This document shows, one piece after another, positions 43,245 to 50,697 of a stretch of 64,000 bases of DNA (its first letter is position 1; the number at the start of each line of letters is the position of its first letter). Source of the DNA: RGIG8306 sp964426655 (GTDB taxonomy: Bacteria; Bacillota; Clostridia; Lachnospirales; Lachnospiraceae); assembly GCA_964426655.1 (NCBI GenBank), contig CAYRQT010000008.1, positions 1 through 64,000 of the forward strand, read 5' to 3'. A program made the translations under genes and the position numbers. Under the pieces are notes generated by a model that saw nothing but the letters and a program-made list of their open reading frames with translations, was not told the origin of the DNA and made no database searches.

Positions 43245-43742
43245 ATGACTTTATTGGAAACATGGCGCAAAAATGCATATGAGGATTTACAAAATGAGCA
43301 GGACGCAAATCGCTTTTGGACCCACTACTTTCAGCTGGAAAAAGGGATTTACGAAAAAATTCTGCTCCTGGAAGAACCTGTTAAAGGCACAGTGGCTGAG
43401 CTGGCAGAAAAATTTAATGTGCCTCTCCAGATTATGGTCGGATTCCTGGATGGGATTGACGAAAGCCTTAAGGAACCAAATCCCATCGAATCAATGAAAG
43501 AGGATACAGAGGTCTCTCTGGATTTTGATAAAGAAAAACTATATTACAATATGGTGGGGGCCAAAGCACAGTGGCTGTATGAGCTTCCGCAATGGGATGA
43601 ACTTTTAACCCCGGAAAGAAGGAAGGAACTGTACAAAGAACAGAAATCTTCCACCACTATTATTAAGGGAAAGAAAATTGGACGTAATGATCCCTGCCCC
43701 TGTGGAAGTGGAAAGAAATATAAGCAGTGTTGTGGCAGATAA
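43245..43742 (+). CDS. SEC-C motif protein
   Basis: This encodes a 165-residue protein whose last 20 residues are the zinc-binding SEC-C motif, RNDPCPCGSGKKYKQCCG. The N-terminal 140 residues are helical (TLLETWRKNAYEDLQ, VAELAEKFNVPLQIMVGFLDGI) and I know no function for them. SEC-C motifs in SecA bind SecB or ribosomes; elsewhere they are found in many uncharacterised proteins. The Met at 43245 has TGAGG 9 bases upstream. It lies between recG and rsmD. Confidence 0.85.
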   Translation: MTLLETWRKNAYEDLQNEQDANRFWTHYFQLEKGIYEKILLLEEPVKGTVAELAEKFNVPLQIMVGFLDGIDESLKEPNPIESMKEDTEVSLDFDKEKLYYNMVGAKAQWLYELPQWDELLTPERRKELYKEQKSSTTIIKGKKIGRNDPCPCGSGKKYKQCCGR

Positions 43743-43781
43743 TAATCAACCTGTGACATTATGACAGAACAGGGGGAAACG

Positions 43782-44342
43782 ATGCGAGTCATAGCAGGAA
43801 CTGCCAGGCATCTGCAGCTAAAAACTGTGCCGGGCATGGAAACAAGACCGACGACTGACCGGACGAAGGAAACGCTTTTTAATATACTGCATCCTGATCT
43901 GCCCCATTGCAGATTTTTGGATTTGTTTAGTGGAAGCGGTGCTATTGGTATTGAAGCAGCGAGCAGGGGAGCAAAAGAAGTGGTAATGATTGAACAGGCT
44001 TCCGGGGCAGCAGCCTGTATTCGGGAAAATCTTATCTTCACTGGAATGAAAGGCAGGCTCCTGGAAATGTCTGTAGAAAATGGCCTTGTACTGTTGGAAC
44101 GAGAGGGCAGCCCATTTGACTTTATCTTTATGGATCCGCCTTATGACAAGGGACTGGAAAAACAAGTACTCGCATATCTTCAATCATCCGGATTGGTTGA
44201 TAAGTATACCTGGATTATTGTGGAAGCCAGCCTGAATACTTCTTTTTCCTATCTTTCAGACTACGGATTTCAAGAGATAAAAAGAAAGCAGTATAAAACA
44301 AATCAGCATGTCATTCTGGCCAGAGAAACGGTGTCGGAGTGA
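43782..44342 (+). CDS. rsmD: 16S rRNA (guanine-966-N2)-methyltransferase
   Basis: This encodes a 186-residue SAM methyltransferase. MRVIAGTARH is the family start, LDLFSGSGAIGIEAASRGA the SAM-binding motif and FDFIFMDPPYDKG the catalytic DPPY. RsmD methylates G966 of 16S rRNA in the 30S. The ATG at 43782 has AGGGGGAAA upstream; the frame opens earlier at 43761. coaD follows, and the rsmD-coaD pair is conserved in bacteria. Confidence 0.94.
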   Translation: MRVIAGTARHLQLKTVPGMETRPTTDRTKETLFNILHPDLPHCRFLDLFSGSGAIGIEAASRGAKEVVMIEQASGAAACIRENLIFTGMKGRLLEMSVENGLVLLEREGSPFDFIFMDPPYDKGLEKQVLAYLQSSGLVDKYTWIIVEASLNTSFSYLSDYGFQEIKRKQYKTNQHVILARETVSE

Positions 44343-44372
44343 TGGGAAGGACGCATTTCGAAAGGAGAATCT

Positions 44373-44885
44373 ATGGCCATTGCCATTTATCCGGGAAGCT
44401 TTGATCCAGTGACCAACGGACATCTGGATGTTATTCAGCGAGCATCTAAAATAATGGACAAATTATATGTGGGGGTTCTATCCAATAACGCAAAAAGACC
44501 GTTGTTTTCTGTTGAGGAACGTGTTACAATGCTAGAAAAAGTGACTGCTCATATTCCCAATGTTGAGGTTCGGGCATTTCAGGGGCTGACCATTGATTTT
44601 GCCAAAGCGCTTCAGGCCAATACCATTGTACGTGGACTGCGGGCGGTTACAGATTTTGAATATGAGCTGCAGCTTGCCCAAACCAATCGGATTCTTGCCC
44701 CGGATATTGACACAATTTTTATGACGACCAATCTCCGATATGCCTATCTGAGCAGCAGTATTGTAAAGGAAGTGGGATTTTATTCCAAAAAAATAGAGGC
44801 CTTTGTTCCCGAACAGATTCTGCAGCAGGTTTTTGATAAAATCAGTGAAGAAAAAAACAAAGGAGAAATGTCAAATGTCCAGTAA
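44373..44885 (+). CDS. coaD: Phosphopantetheine adenylyltransferase
   Basis: This encodes a 170-residue enzyme for the fourth step of CoA synthesis. YPGSFDPVTNGHLDVI holds the HxGH-type motif (NGHLD), and VRGLRAVTDFEYELQLAQTNR and YAYLSSSIVKEVG are typical. GAAAGGAG precedes the ATG. It overlaps the next gene by 11 bases. coaE, for the last step, is at the window start, 44 kb away. Confidence 0.95.
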   Translation: MAIAIYPGSFDPVTNGHLDVIQRASKIMDKLYVGVLSNNAKRPLFSVEERVTMLEKVTAHIPNVEVRAFQGLTIDFAKALQANTIVRGLRAVTDFEYELQLAQTNRILAPDIDTIFMTTNLRYAYLSSSIVKEVGFYSKKIEAFVPEQILQQVFDKISEEKNKGEMSNVQ

Positions 44886-45398
44886 AATAGAGGAAATCAT
44901 TACGGAAATTGAAGAATTCATCGATGGATGTAAAACACAGCCATTTTCGTCCAGCAAAATCGTTGTGGATAAGACCACTCTGGAAGAATTGCTGCTGGAG
45001 CTTCGCAGAAAGACCCCTGAAGAAATCAAGAAATATCAAAAAATTGTCAGTAACAGAGAAGGTATTCTGGCTGAAGCCAAGGCGCAGGCTGAGGCGATGC
45101 TTTCGGATGCCAGGAGCAGAACGGATGATTTGATTAATGACCATGTGATTACCCAGCAGGCCACAGAGCAAGCCAATGCCATTTTAGCAGATGCCAGCCA
45201 GAAGGCACAGGAGATGCTTGACGCAGCGGTGGCAGATGCTGACAGCATTCGCCAGGGAGCGCTTTCCTACNNNNNNNNNNCAGTGAGCTTCGGGCCGCAG
45301 ATGGCATGGAGGATACTTCTCCCCAGCCAGAAGATCCGCCTCAGCCGGAACCTGAAGAAATGGAACTGGATATCCCCGCCGGTGTGGATGGTGAATAA
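44875..45398 (+). CDS. Coiled-coil protein (contains assembly gap)
   Basis: This encodes a protein of about 175 residues, which I do not assign to a function. Residues 1-130 are coiled coil (SKIEEIITEIEEFIDGC, EAKAQAEAMLSDARSR). Such proteins after coaD are often labelled ATPase or DivIVA-like by weak similarity. After the ten N at 45271-45280 the frame changes and continues with SELRAADGMEDTSPQPEDPPQPEPEEMELDIP-type acidic, proline-rich sequence to a TAA at 45396-45398. The apparent early end in the other frame is an artefact of the gap. AAAGGAG lies 9 bases before the ATG. Confidence 0.75.
45271..45280. other. Assembly gap in the coiled-coil gene
   Basis: Ten N with a frame change across it, so the true missing length is not 10. 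The amount missing cannot be estimated because the family is poorly conserved there. Confidence 0.85.
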
Positions 45399-45407
45399 GA
45401 GTAAATG

Positions 45408-45434
45408 GCTCCCGTTTTTTAACGGGAGCTTTTG
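45408..45434 (+). terminator. Terminator after the coiled-coil gene
   Basis: GCTCCCGTT at 45408-45416 pairs with AACGGGAGC at 45421-45429, followed by TTTTG. The stem is strong but the T-tract is short. Confidence 0.85.
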
Positions 45435-45442
45435 TGTAGTGT

Positions 45443-45482
45443 GGCTGTAAGCAAATGACATTCAGGCTGCACAAATGACATT
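45443..45482. repeat. Short tandem direct repeat before the RsmF-like gene
   Basis: GGCTGTAAGCAAATGACATT at 45443-45462 is repeated as GGCTGCACAAATGACATT at 45465-45482, with CAAATGACATT identical. It lies between a terminator and the next gene and could be a protein-binding site. Confidence 0.5.
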
Positions 45483-45502
45483 ACCCCAGAAAAGGATTAG
45501 AG

Positions 45503-46927
45503 ATGGTATTACCTGCAGAATATTTAGATAACATGAAAGCCCTCTTGGGCAGTGAGTTTACAGCATACATGGAATCCATGGAGACACCCCGCTGCTATGG
45601 GCTCCGTTTGAATCGGTTGAAATCCCATCCAGGTGGATTGCCCTTTGCTCTGGAGCCGGTGCCATGGATTGAAAATGGGTTTTATTACAATGTTCACGGT
45701 GAGAATGATAAACCTGCTAAACATCCTTTTTACCATGCAGGACTGTATTATCTGCAAGAGCCAAGTGCCATGACGCCGGCCAGTCGGCTGCCCATATCTC
45801 CTGGAGACAAAGTTTTGGACGTTTGTGCTGCTCCCGGAGGGAAAAGCACGGAAATTGGCGGAAAACTGCAGGGTAGCGGGGTGTTGCTCAGCAATGATAT
45901 CAGCCATTCCCGGACAAAGGCCTTATTGAAAAATATTGAAATTTCCGGGATTCCGAATGTCTGTATCACCAGTGAGGCCCCACATCGTCTTGCAGAATAT
46001 TATCCGGCCTATTTTGACAAGATTATTCTGGATGCCCCCTGCTCAGGGGAAGGAATGTTTAGAAAGGATCCGATGGTTGCCAGGAGCTGGACCCAGGAAA
46101 GTCCCAAAACGTATGGGAAAATCCAACGGGAAATCCTGGATGCCTGTATATCCATGTTGCGTCCGGGCGGGTATCTGATGTACTCCACCTGTACCTTTAA
46201 TGGCACGGAAAATGAAGGGAGCGTGGCCTATGCTCTTGAAACACATGATGATCTGGAGCTTGCGGATATTGACCCTTATCCGGGATTTGCACAGGGCATT
46301 CCAGCACTTGGAGGGGGGAGAGCAGATTTAATAAAATGTGTACGTATTTTTCCTTTCCGAATGGAAGGAGAGGGACATTTTATGGCATTGATTCACAAAC
46401 GCACGGATAATAGGGGGGAAGAGGGGCAGGAAAAGAGGCATGGAGGGGATGCCTTCAACGGAGCAGGTATAAATAGGGCAAATCGGTATGAGTCCCTTTC
46501 ATTGCCTGACCGGGAAGCGATGGAAGCTTTTTTTAGAGAGACGACCTTCCCAATAGATAATCACAGACTTTATATAAGAGAAGGAAAAGTGTATCAATTG
46601 CCGAAAAATTTTCTTCCCCCTGCAGGCCTGCGCATTATGCGATGCGGTCTTCTACTTGGAGAGGTCAGAAAGGGAAGATTTATTCCCAGCCAGGCATTGG
46701 CCATGTGCCTGACACCGCAGACGTTTCCGGCGACGATAAATCTGAAAATAGAGGATGAGCGGGTAATACGATATCTAAAAGGAGAAACGCTGGTGCTGGA
46801 AGAAAAAAAATGGAAAAATATCAGCGGCTGGGCACTACTTTGCGTGGAGGGGCTGCCGTTGGGATTTGTGAAAATACAAGAAAATACGGCCAAAAATAAA
46901 TATTTACCAGGATGGCGGTGGCAGTGA
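45503..46927 (+). CDS. NOL1/NOP2/sun RNA m5C methyltransferase (RsmF-like)
   Basis: This encodes a 474-residue RNA cytosine-C5 methyltransferase. The SAM-binding motif is KVLDVCAAPGGKSTEIGG, and the two catalytic cysteines are in DAPCSGEGMFRKD and YSTCTFN. A C-terminal PUA-like part (LRIMRCGLLLGEVRKGRFIPS, YLKGETL) resembles RsmF of E. coli, which methylates C1407 of 16S rRNA. The exact target in this organism is unknown. The stop overlaps the next gene's ATG (TGATG). Confidence 0.9.
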   Translation: MVLPAEYLDNMKALLGSEFTAYMESMETPRCYGLRLNRLKSHPGGLPFALEPVPWIENGFYYNVHGENDKPAKHPFYHAGLYYLQEPSAMTPASRLPISPGDKVLDVCAAPGGKSTEIGGKLQGSGVLLSNDISHSRTKALLKNIEISGIPNVCITSEAPHRLAEYYPAYFDKIILDAPCSGEGMFRKDPMVARSWTQESPKTYGKIQREILDACISMLRPGGYLMYSTCTFNGTENEGSVAYALETHDDLELADIDPYPGFAQGIPALGGGRADLIKCVRIFPFRMEGEGHFMALIHKRTDNRGEEGQEKRHGGDAFNGAGINRANRYESLSLPDREAMEAFFRETTFPIDNHRLYIREGKVYQLPKNFLPPAGLRIMRCGLLLGEVRKGRFIPSQALAMCLTPQTFPATINLKIEDERVIRYLKGETLVLEEKKWKNISGWALLCVEGLPLGFVKIQENTAKNKYLPGWRWQ

Positions 46928-47634
46928 TGCGGCTGGACAAATATGTAAGTGAAACAAGTAACCTTTCCCGCTCAGAAGCCGGAAGAGTGATTCGTTCAGG
47001 AAGAGTTCTTTGCAACGGAATGGCAGTAAAACAGGGCAATGTGAATATCAACGAGAACGTGGATGAAGTTATCCTGGACGGAAAACAGCTAAATTTCCAA
47101 AAAACCAGATATTATATGTACCATAAACCGGCGGGGCTGATTACAGCCACGGAAGACCCCAGGCATCGAACTGTAATGGATGATTTTTCAGGCCTTTTGG
47201 TCAGAGGCCTTTTTCCGGTCGGGAGACTGGATAAAGATACGGAAGGTTTGCTGCTGGTTACCAATGATGGGCCATTGGCGCATCGGCTTCTCTCGCCTCG
47301 TGGTCATGTGCCAAAAAAATATGAGGTGCATTTTGCGGGAGAGCTGACGAATGAGGGTGTAGAAGCACTTCAAAATGGTATGAATATTGGAGAACGTCGG
47401 CTTACAGCGCCGGCAAAAGTGGAAGTCGTTTCTGCGCAGGTATTGTATCTGACCATTACGGAAGGAAAATTTCATCAAGTAAAAAGAATGATGGAAAAAA
47501 TTGGATGCCCGGTTCTTTATTTGAAGCGTTGGACGTTTGGCCCTTTGGAGCTGGATACAGGTCTTAAGCCGGGGGAGTTTCGGGAACTTTCTTTTAGGGA
47601 AGCAGAAAAGTTGAAGGAGTATGCCCATGTTTGA
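46927..47634 (+). CDS. RsuA/RluB-family pseudouridine synthase
   Basis: This encodes a 235-residue pseudouridine synthase of the RsuA/RluB/RluE/RluF family. An N-terminal S4 RNA-binding domain (MRLDKYVSETSNLSRSEAGRVI) is followed by the catalytic motif GRLDKDTEGLLLVTNDG, whose aspartate is the nucleophile. The ATG at 46927 overlaps the preceding stop; an in-frame ATG at 46912 is less likely because the family begins at MRLD. Target is 16S or 23S rRNA and not settled. It overlaps the HAD gene by 14 bases. Confidence 0.9.
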   Translation: MRLDKYVSETSNLSRSEAGRVIRSGRVLCNGMAVKQGNVNINENVDEVILDGKQLNFQKTRYYMYHKPAGLITATEDPRHRTVMDDFSGLLVRGLFPVGRLDKDTEGLLLVTNDGPLAHRLLSPRGHVPKKYEVHFAGELTNEGVEALQNGMNIGERRLTAPAKVEVVSAQVLYLTITEGKFHQVKRMMEKIGCPVLYLKRWTFGPLELDTGLKPGEFRELSFREAEKLKEYAHV

Positions 47635-48283
47635 ACAGATTAATGGCGTAATATTTGACCTGGATGGAACACTTGTAGATAGCATGTGGATGTGGGAGAA
47701 AATAGATGTGGAATACCTGGGACGACATCGCATTCCTCTACCGGATGATTTGCAAAAATCCATTGAAGGAATGAGTTTTTCAGAAACTGCGCTGTATTTC
47801 AAACAGCGATTCGGTCTGGATGACAGTCTGGAGACAATAAAAAAGGACTGGAATGCCATGGCGTATGAAAAGTATAAACATGAAGTTTTTTTCAAACCAG
47901 GAGCCAGGGCACTGTTAGAGCAGTTGCAGAAAAAGGGCATACCTGCAGGTATTGCTACAAGCAATTCCCGGGAATTACTGGACACGGTGCTGGAGGCATT
48001 GGACAGCCGGCATTTGTTTGCTGCGACGGTTACAGGATGCGAGGTGTCAAGGGGGAAGCCTGCGCCGGATATTTATCTGGCGGCTGCCGGCTATCTTGGA
48101 AGAAGGCCATCCCATTGTCTAGTCTTTGAGGATGTGGTAATGGGCATTCAGGCAGGAAAGCAGGCGGGTATGCGCGTCTGTGCAGTGGAGGATTCTTTTT
48201 CTCGGGAAGATGAGAAAAGAAAACAGAAATTAGCGGACTATTCTATTTCTTCTTTTGAAGAAATCCTACCATTGCTGATATGA
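47621..48283 (+). CDS. HAD-family hydrolase (beta-phosphoglucomutase-like)
   Basis: This encodes a 220-residue HAD phosphatase. Motif I is FDLDGTLVDS with the nucleophile D13 and acid D15, motif II is GIATSN, motif III the lysine in GKPAPDIYLAAA, and motif IV is FEDVVMGIQAGKQAG. The helical cap between about 20 and 85 resembles beta-phosphoglucomutase and phosphonatase relatives. The substrate cannot be told. It overlaps the pseudouridine synthase gene by 14 bases. Confidence 0.85.
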   Translation: MPMFEQINGVIFDLDGTLVDSMWMWEKIDVEYLGRHRIPLPDDLQKSIEGMSFSETALYFKQRFGLDDSLETIKKDWNAMAYEKYKHEVFFKPGARALLEQLQKKGIPAGIATSNSRELLDTVLEALDSRHLFAATVTGCEVSRGKPAPDIYLAAAGYLGRRPSHCLVFEDVVMGIQAGKQAGMRVCAVEDSFSREDEKRKQKLADYSISSFEEILPLLI

Positions 48284-48298
48284 AAAAAGGAGGGCAAA

Positions 48299-49063
48299 AT
48301 GAAAATCGGGATTATCACGGGAGGTAGCTCTGGTATTGGGAGGACCTTTGCTCTTGAAATTGCCAAAAGATATAAGGGCCTGGATGAGATATGGCTGATG
48401 GGCAGAAATAAAGACCGATTGGAAGTGGTTGCAAAAAAACTGGAGGTGCCTGTCCGCCTGTTTTTATATGATTTATCAGATGAGGAGTCCTATACGAATT
48501 TTTCTGAAATCCTTCAGAAAATATGTCCGCAGGTCCGCCTTCTGGTAAATTGTGCAGGTGTGGGGAAAATAGGCCGTTTTTCCGAGATGACCATCGATGA
48601 GCAGATGCCGATGCTTCAGATCAATATCATTGCACTCACAAAAATGACCCATTTGGTCCTGCCATATATGCCACGTGGCAGTCGGGTCATACAGGTAGCT
48701 TCTGGCGCAGCCTTTCTTCCGCAGCCGGGATTTGCAGTGTATGCCGCCTCCAAAGCCTATGTGCTATCCTTTAGTCGGAGCGTGGGAGAAGAGGTGCGTA
48801 CAAAGGGCATATATTTTACGGCTCTTTGTCCCGGACCGGTGGATACTCCCTTTTTTTCGCTGGCCGAGACAGGGAAGAAAAGAATGAAGTGGAAAAATTA
48901 CTTTATGACCAGGCCGGAACGGGTGGTGAATGTTGCATTGGGAGATGCACAGGGAGCCAGGACGCTTTCCGTACCAGGGGTAGCCATGAAACTAGTACTC
49001 ATTTTGGGAAAATGTTTTCCCCAGGGGCTGCTGATTCGAGCCATTGGATGGATGCAGAGGTGA
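48299..49063 (+). CDS. Short-chain dehydrogenase/reductase
   Basis: This encodes a 254-residue SDR. The NAD(P)-binding TGGSSGIG is at residues 7-14, the structural NCAGVG near 83, and the active-site YAASKAY follows a serine (VASGAAF). The best guess is a classical SDR for a lipid or sugar substrate. TAMPLE-type DltE similarity is possible (SSGIGRTFALEI), but the substrate is unknown. AAGGAGG precedes the ATG. Confidence 0.85.
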   Translation: MKIGIITGGSSGIGRTFALEIAKRYKGLDEIWLMGRNKDRLEVVAKKLEVPVRLFLYDLSDEESYTNFSEILQKICPQVRLLVNCAGVGKIGRFSEMTIDEQMPMLQINIIALTKMTHLVLPYMPRGSRVIQVASGAAFLPQPGFAVYAASKAYVLSFSRSVGEEVRTKGIYFTALCPGPVDTPFFSLAETGKKRMKWKNYFMTRPERVVNVALGDAQGARTLSVPGVAMKLVLILGKCFPQGLLIRAIGWMQR

Positions 49064-49067
49064 AGAT

Positions 49068-50063
49068 ATGATAACCGTAACGGTCAGTCCCAATGAAGCG
49101 GGAAGTCGATTGGATAAAATTTTGCATAAAATTCTGCAGGAGGCTCCCGGTAGCTTTATTTATAAAATGTTGCGAAAAAAGAATATTACTTTAAATGGGA
49201 AAAAAGCTTCCGGTAAAGAAATCACAAAAGAGGGAGACCTGCTGCAGTTTTATTTTTCAGAGGATACTTTTCAAAAATTCCGCGGAACATCTCCCATTCC
49301 CCAAAAGGCTGAAACAAATTCCGCTTTTTTCCAGACATTTCCCCGTTGGATTATATATGAGGATAACGATCTGCTGCTTTTAAATAAACCACAGGGGGTA
49401 TTGTCTCAGAAGTCCCGGCCGGAGGATGTGTCCTTAAATGAGCATATGCTACATTATTTATATGGAACCATGGATGCGGACTGCTTTACTAATTTTAAAC
49501 CTGGAATTGTAAATCGATTGGACCGTAATACATCTGGAATTGTGATTGCTGGGAAAACACTGCGTGCATTACAGTGGCTGAATGAGGTTGTAAAACAACG
49601 TCAGATTGGGAAATATTACCTGGCACTGGTACATGGAAAGGTGACAGAGGGAGAACTGTCCAGAGGCTGGCTGATAAAAGATGAGAAGAAAAATACAGTT
49701 CGCATTTTTCGGGAAGAGGTTGCAGGTGCCGTTCCAATTGCCACAGCTTTTCGGCCCATTCGTGGTTTTGAGGACTGTACCTTGCTGGAGGTTGAGCTGA
49801 TTACGGGAAAAAGTCATCAGATTCGGGCGCATTTGACAGCGCTGGGATTTCCTCTGGTAGGCGACCCCAAATACGGCAAACGTGAAGTTAACGAAAGGTT
49901 TCGTGCCCTGGGCATTGAAGCACAAATGCTACACGCTGCCAGATTGGAATTTTCATCCTGTGAGGGACACTGGGCCTATCTGGATCACAGAATCTTTCAG
50001 GCACCGCCCCCTGTTTCCTGGGGTTTTTTGTTCGAGGAGGGAAATTATGGCAACTTGGAATAG
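49068..50063 (+). CDS. RluA-family pseudouridine synthase
   Basis: This encodes a 331-residue RluA-type synthase. An S4-like N-terminal domain (NEAGSRLDKILHKIL, KNITLNGKKASGKEI) is followed by YEDNDLLLLNKPQGVLSQ and the catalytic NRLDRNTSGIVIAGKT. The ATG at 49068 has GAGGTGAAG upstream, whereas the upstream frame overlaps the SDR. RluC or RluD-type 23S rRNA sites are likely targets. It overlaps recU by 17 bases. Confidence 0.9.
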   Translation: MITVTVSPNEAGSRLDKILHKILQEAPGSFIYKMLRKKNITLNGKKASGKEITKEGDLLQFYFSEDTFQKFRGTSPIPQKAETNSAFFQTFPRWIIYEDNDLLLLNKPQGVLSQKSRPEDVSLNEHMLHYLYGTMDADCFTNFKPGIVNRLDRNTSGIVIAGKTLRALQWLNEVVKQRQIGKYYLALVHGKVTEGELSRGWLIKDEKKNTVRIFREEVAGAVPIATAFRPIRGFEDCTLLEVELITGKSHQIRAHLTALGFPLVGDPKYGKREVNERFRALGIEAQMLHAARLEFSSCEGHWAYLDHRIFQAPPPVSWGFLFEEGNYGNLE

Positions 50064-50601
50064 CAGGGGCCTTAGGGGTTCCACGCTGGAGGATATGGTC
50101 AATATTACCATTGAACAGTATCGCCAAAAAAAATTGGCACTGATTCAGAAGATACCCACTCCCATTAAGCCAATCCACATTGATAAAGCTTCCAGACATA
50201 TTACCCTGGCCTATTTTGATCAGAAGAGTACGGTGGATTATCTGGGGGCAGTGCAGGGCATTCCGGTGTGTTTTGATGCTAAGGAGTGTCAGAATACAAC
50301 CTTTCCTCTGGCCAATGTTCACGCCCATCAGATGGAATTCATGAAGGACATGGAGTGTCAGGGCGGAGTATCCTTTTTTCTGATCTATTTCACAAAGGAC
50401 AATCAAGTGTATTACATTCCCTATCGAACAATGAATTATTTTTGGAAAAGACAGGAAAATGGCGGGAAAAAGAGCATTGCTTTGGAGGAATTGAAGCAGG
50501 CAGAGGCCTACCAGGTCATGTTAACCAATATGACGTATCTGCATTTTCTGGAAGCCCTGCAAAAAGATCTTTCCTGCAGGGAAATGGGGATTGACGAATA
50601 A
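50047..50601 (+). CDS. recU: Holliday junction resolvase RecU
   Basis: This encodes a 184-residue resolvase of the RecU family of Firmicutes. GLRGSTLEDMVNITIEQY matches the N-terminus, AYFDQKSTVDYLGAVQGIPVCFDAKE carries the nuclease aspartate and E-x-K acid cluster, and FPLANVHAHQMEFMKDM and GVSFFLIYF follow. RecU works with RuvAB and RecA in recombination and segregation. Usually recU neighbours a penicillin-binding protein gene (ponA); here it follows rluA and precedes the his operon. The ATG at 50047 has GAGGGAAA upstream and overlaps rluA. Its last codons contain the -35 of the his promoter. Confidence 0.9.
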   Translation: MATWNSRGLRGSTLEDMVNITIEQYRQKKLALIQKIPTPIKPIHIDKASRHITLAYFDQKSTVDYLGAVQGIPVCFDAKECQNTTFPLANVHAHQMEFMKDMECQGGVSFFLIYFTKDNQVYYIPYRTMNYFWKRQENGGKKSIALEELKQAEAYQVMLTNMTYLHFLEALQKDLSCREMGIDE

Positions 50602-50619
50602 TGGTCCATTTGTTATAAT
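50591..50619 (+). promoter_or_regulatory. his operon promoter
   Basis: TTGACG at 50591-50596 (inside the last recU codons) and TATAAT at 50614-50619 with a 17-base spacer. Transcription should start near 50625, inside the operator-like repeat. Confidence 0.85.
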
Positions 50620-50622
50620 TCG

Positions 50623-50654
50623 TGCTAGTATGCTACCATGCTACTATAGTAGCA
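50623..50654. promoter_or_regulatory. Operator-like array of four 8-bp half-sites
   Basis: Four consecutive 8-mers, TGCTAGTA, TGCTACCA, TGCTACTA and TAGTAGCA, start at 50623, 50631, 50639 and 50647. The last two make the perfect 16-bp palindrome TGCTACTATAGTAGCA (50639-50654). The array covers the expected transcription start of hisZ. It fits a repressor that binds side by side; a TrpR-family histidine regulator (HisR/YerC) is a candidate. The regulator is not identified. Confidence 0.75.
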
Positions 50655-50697
50655 CGTTAATTTGATAAAGTGCACGAGGCTTATGAGGTGATAACGG

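Noticed and set aside
50602..50697. T-box or histidine attenuator upstream of hisZ
   Set aside because: The leader is under 80 bases, lacks the T-box consensus and a histidine-rich leader peptide, and has no terminator. The inverted repeat sits at the transcription start, which suits an operator better.
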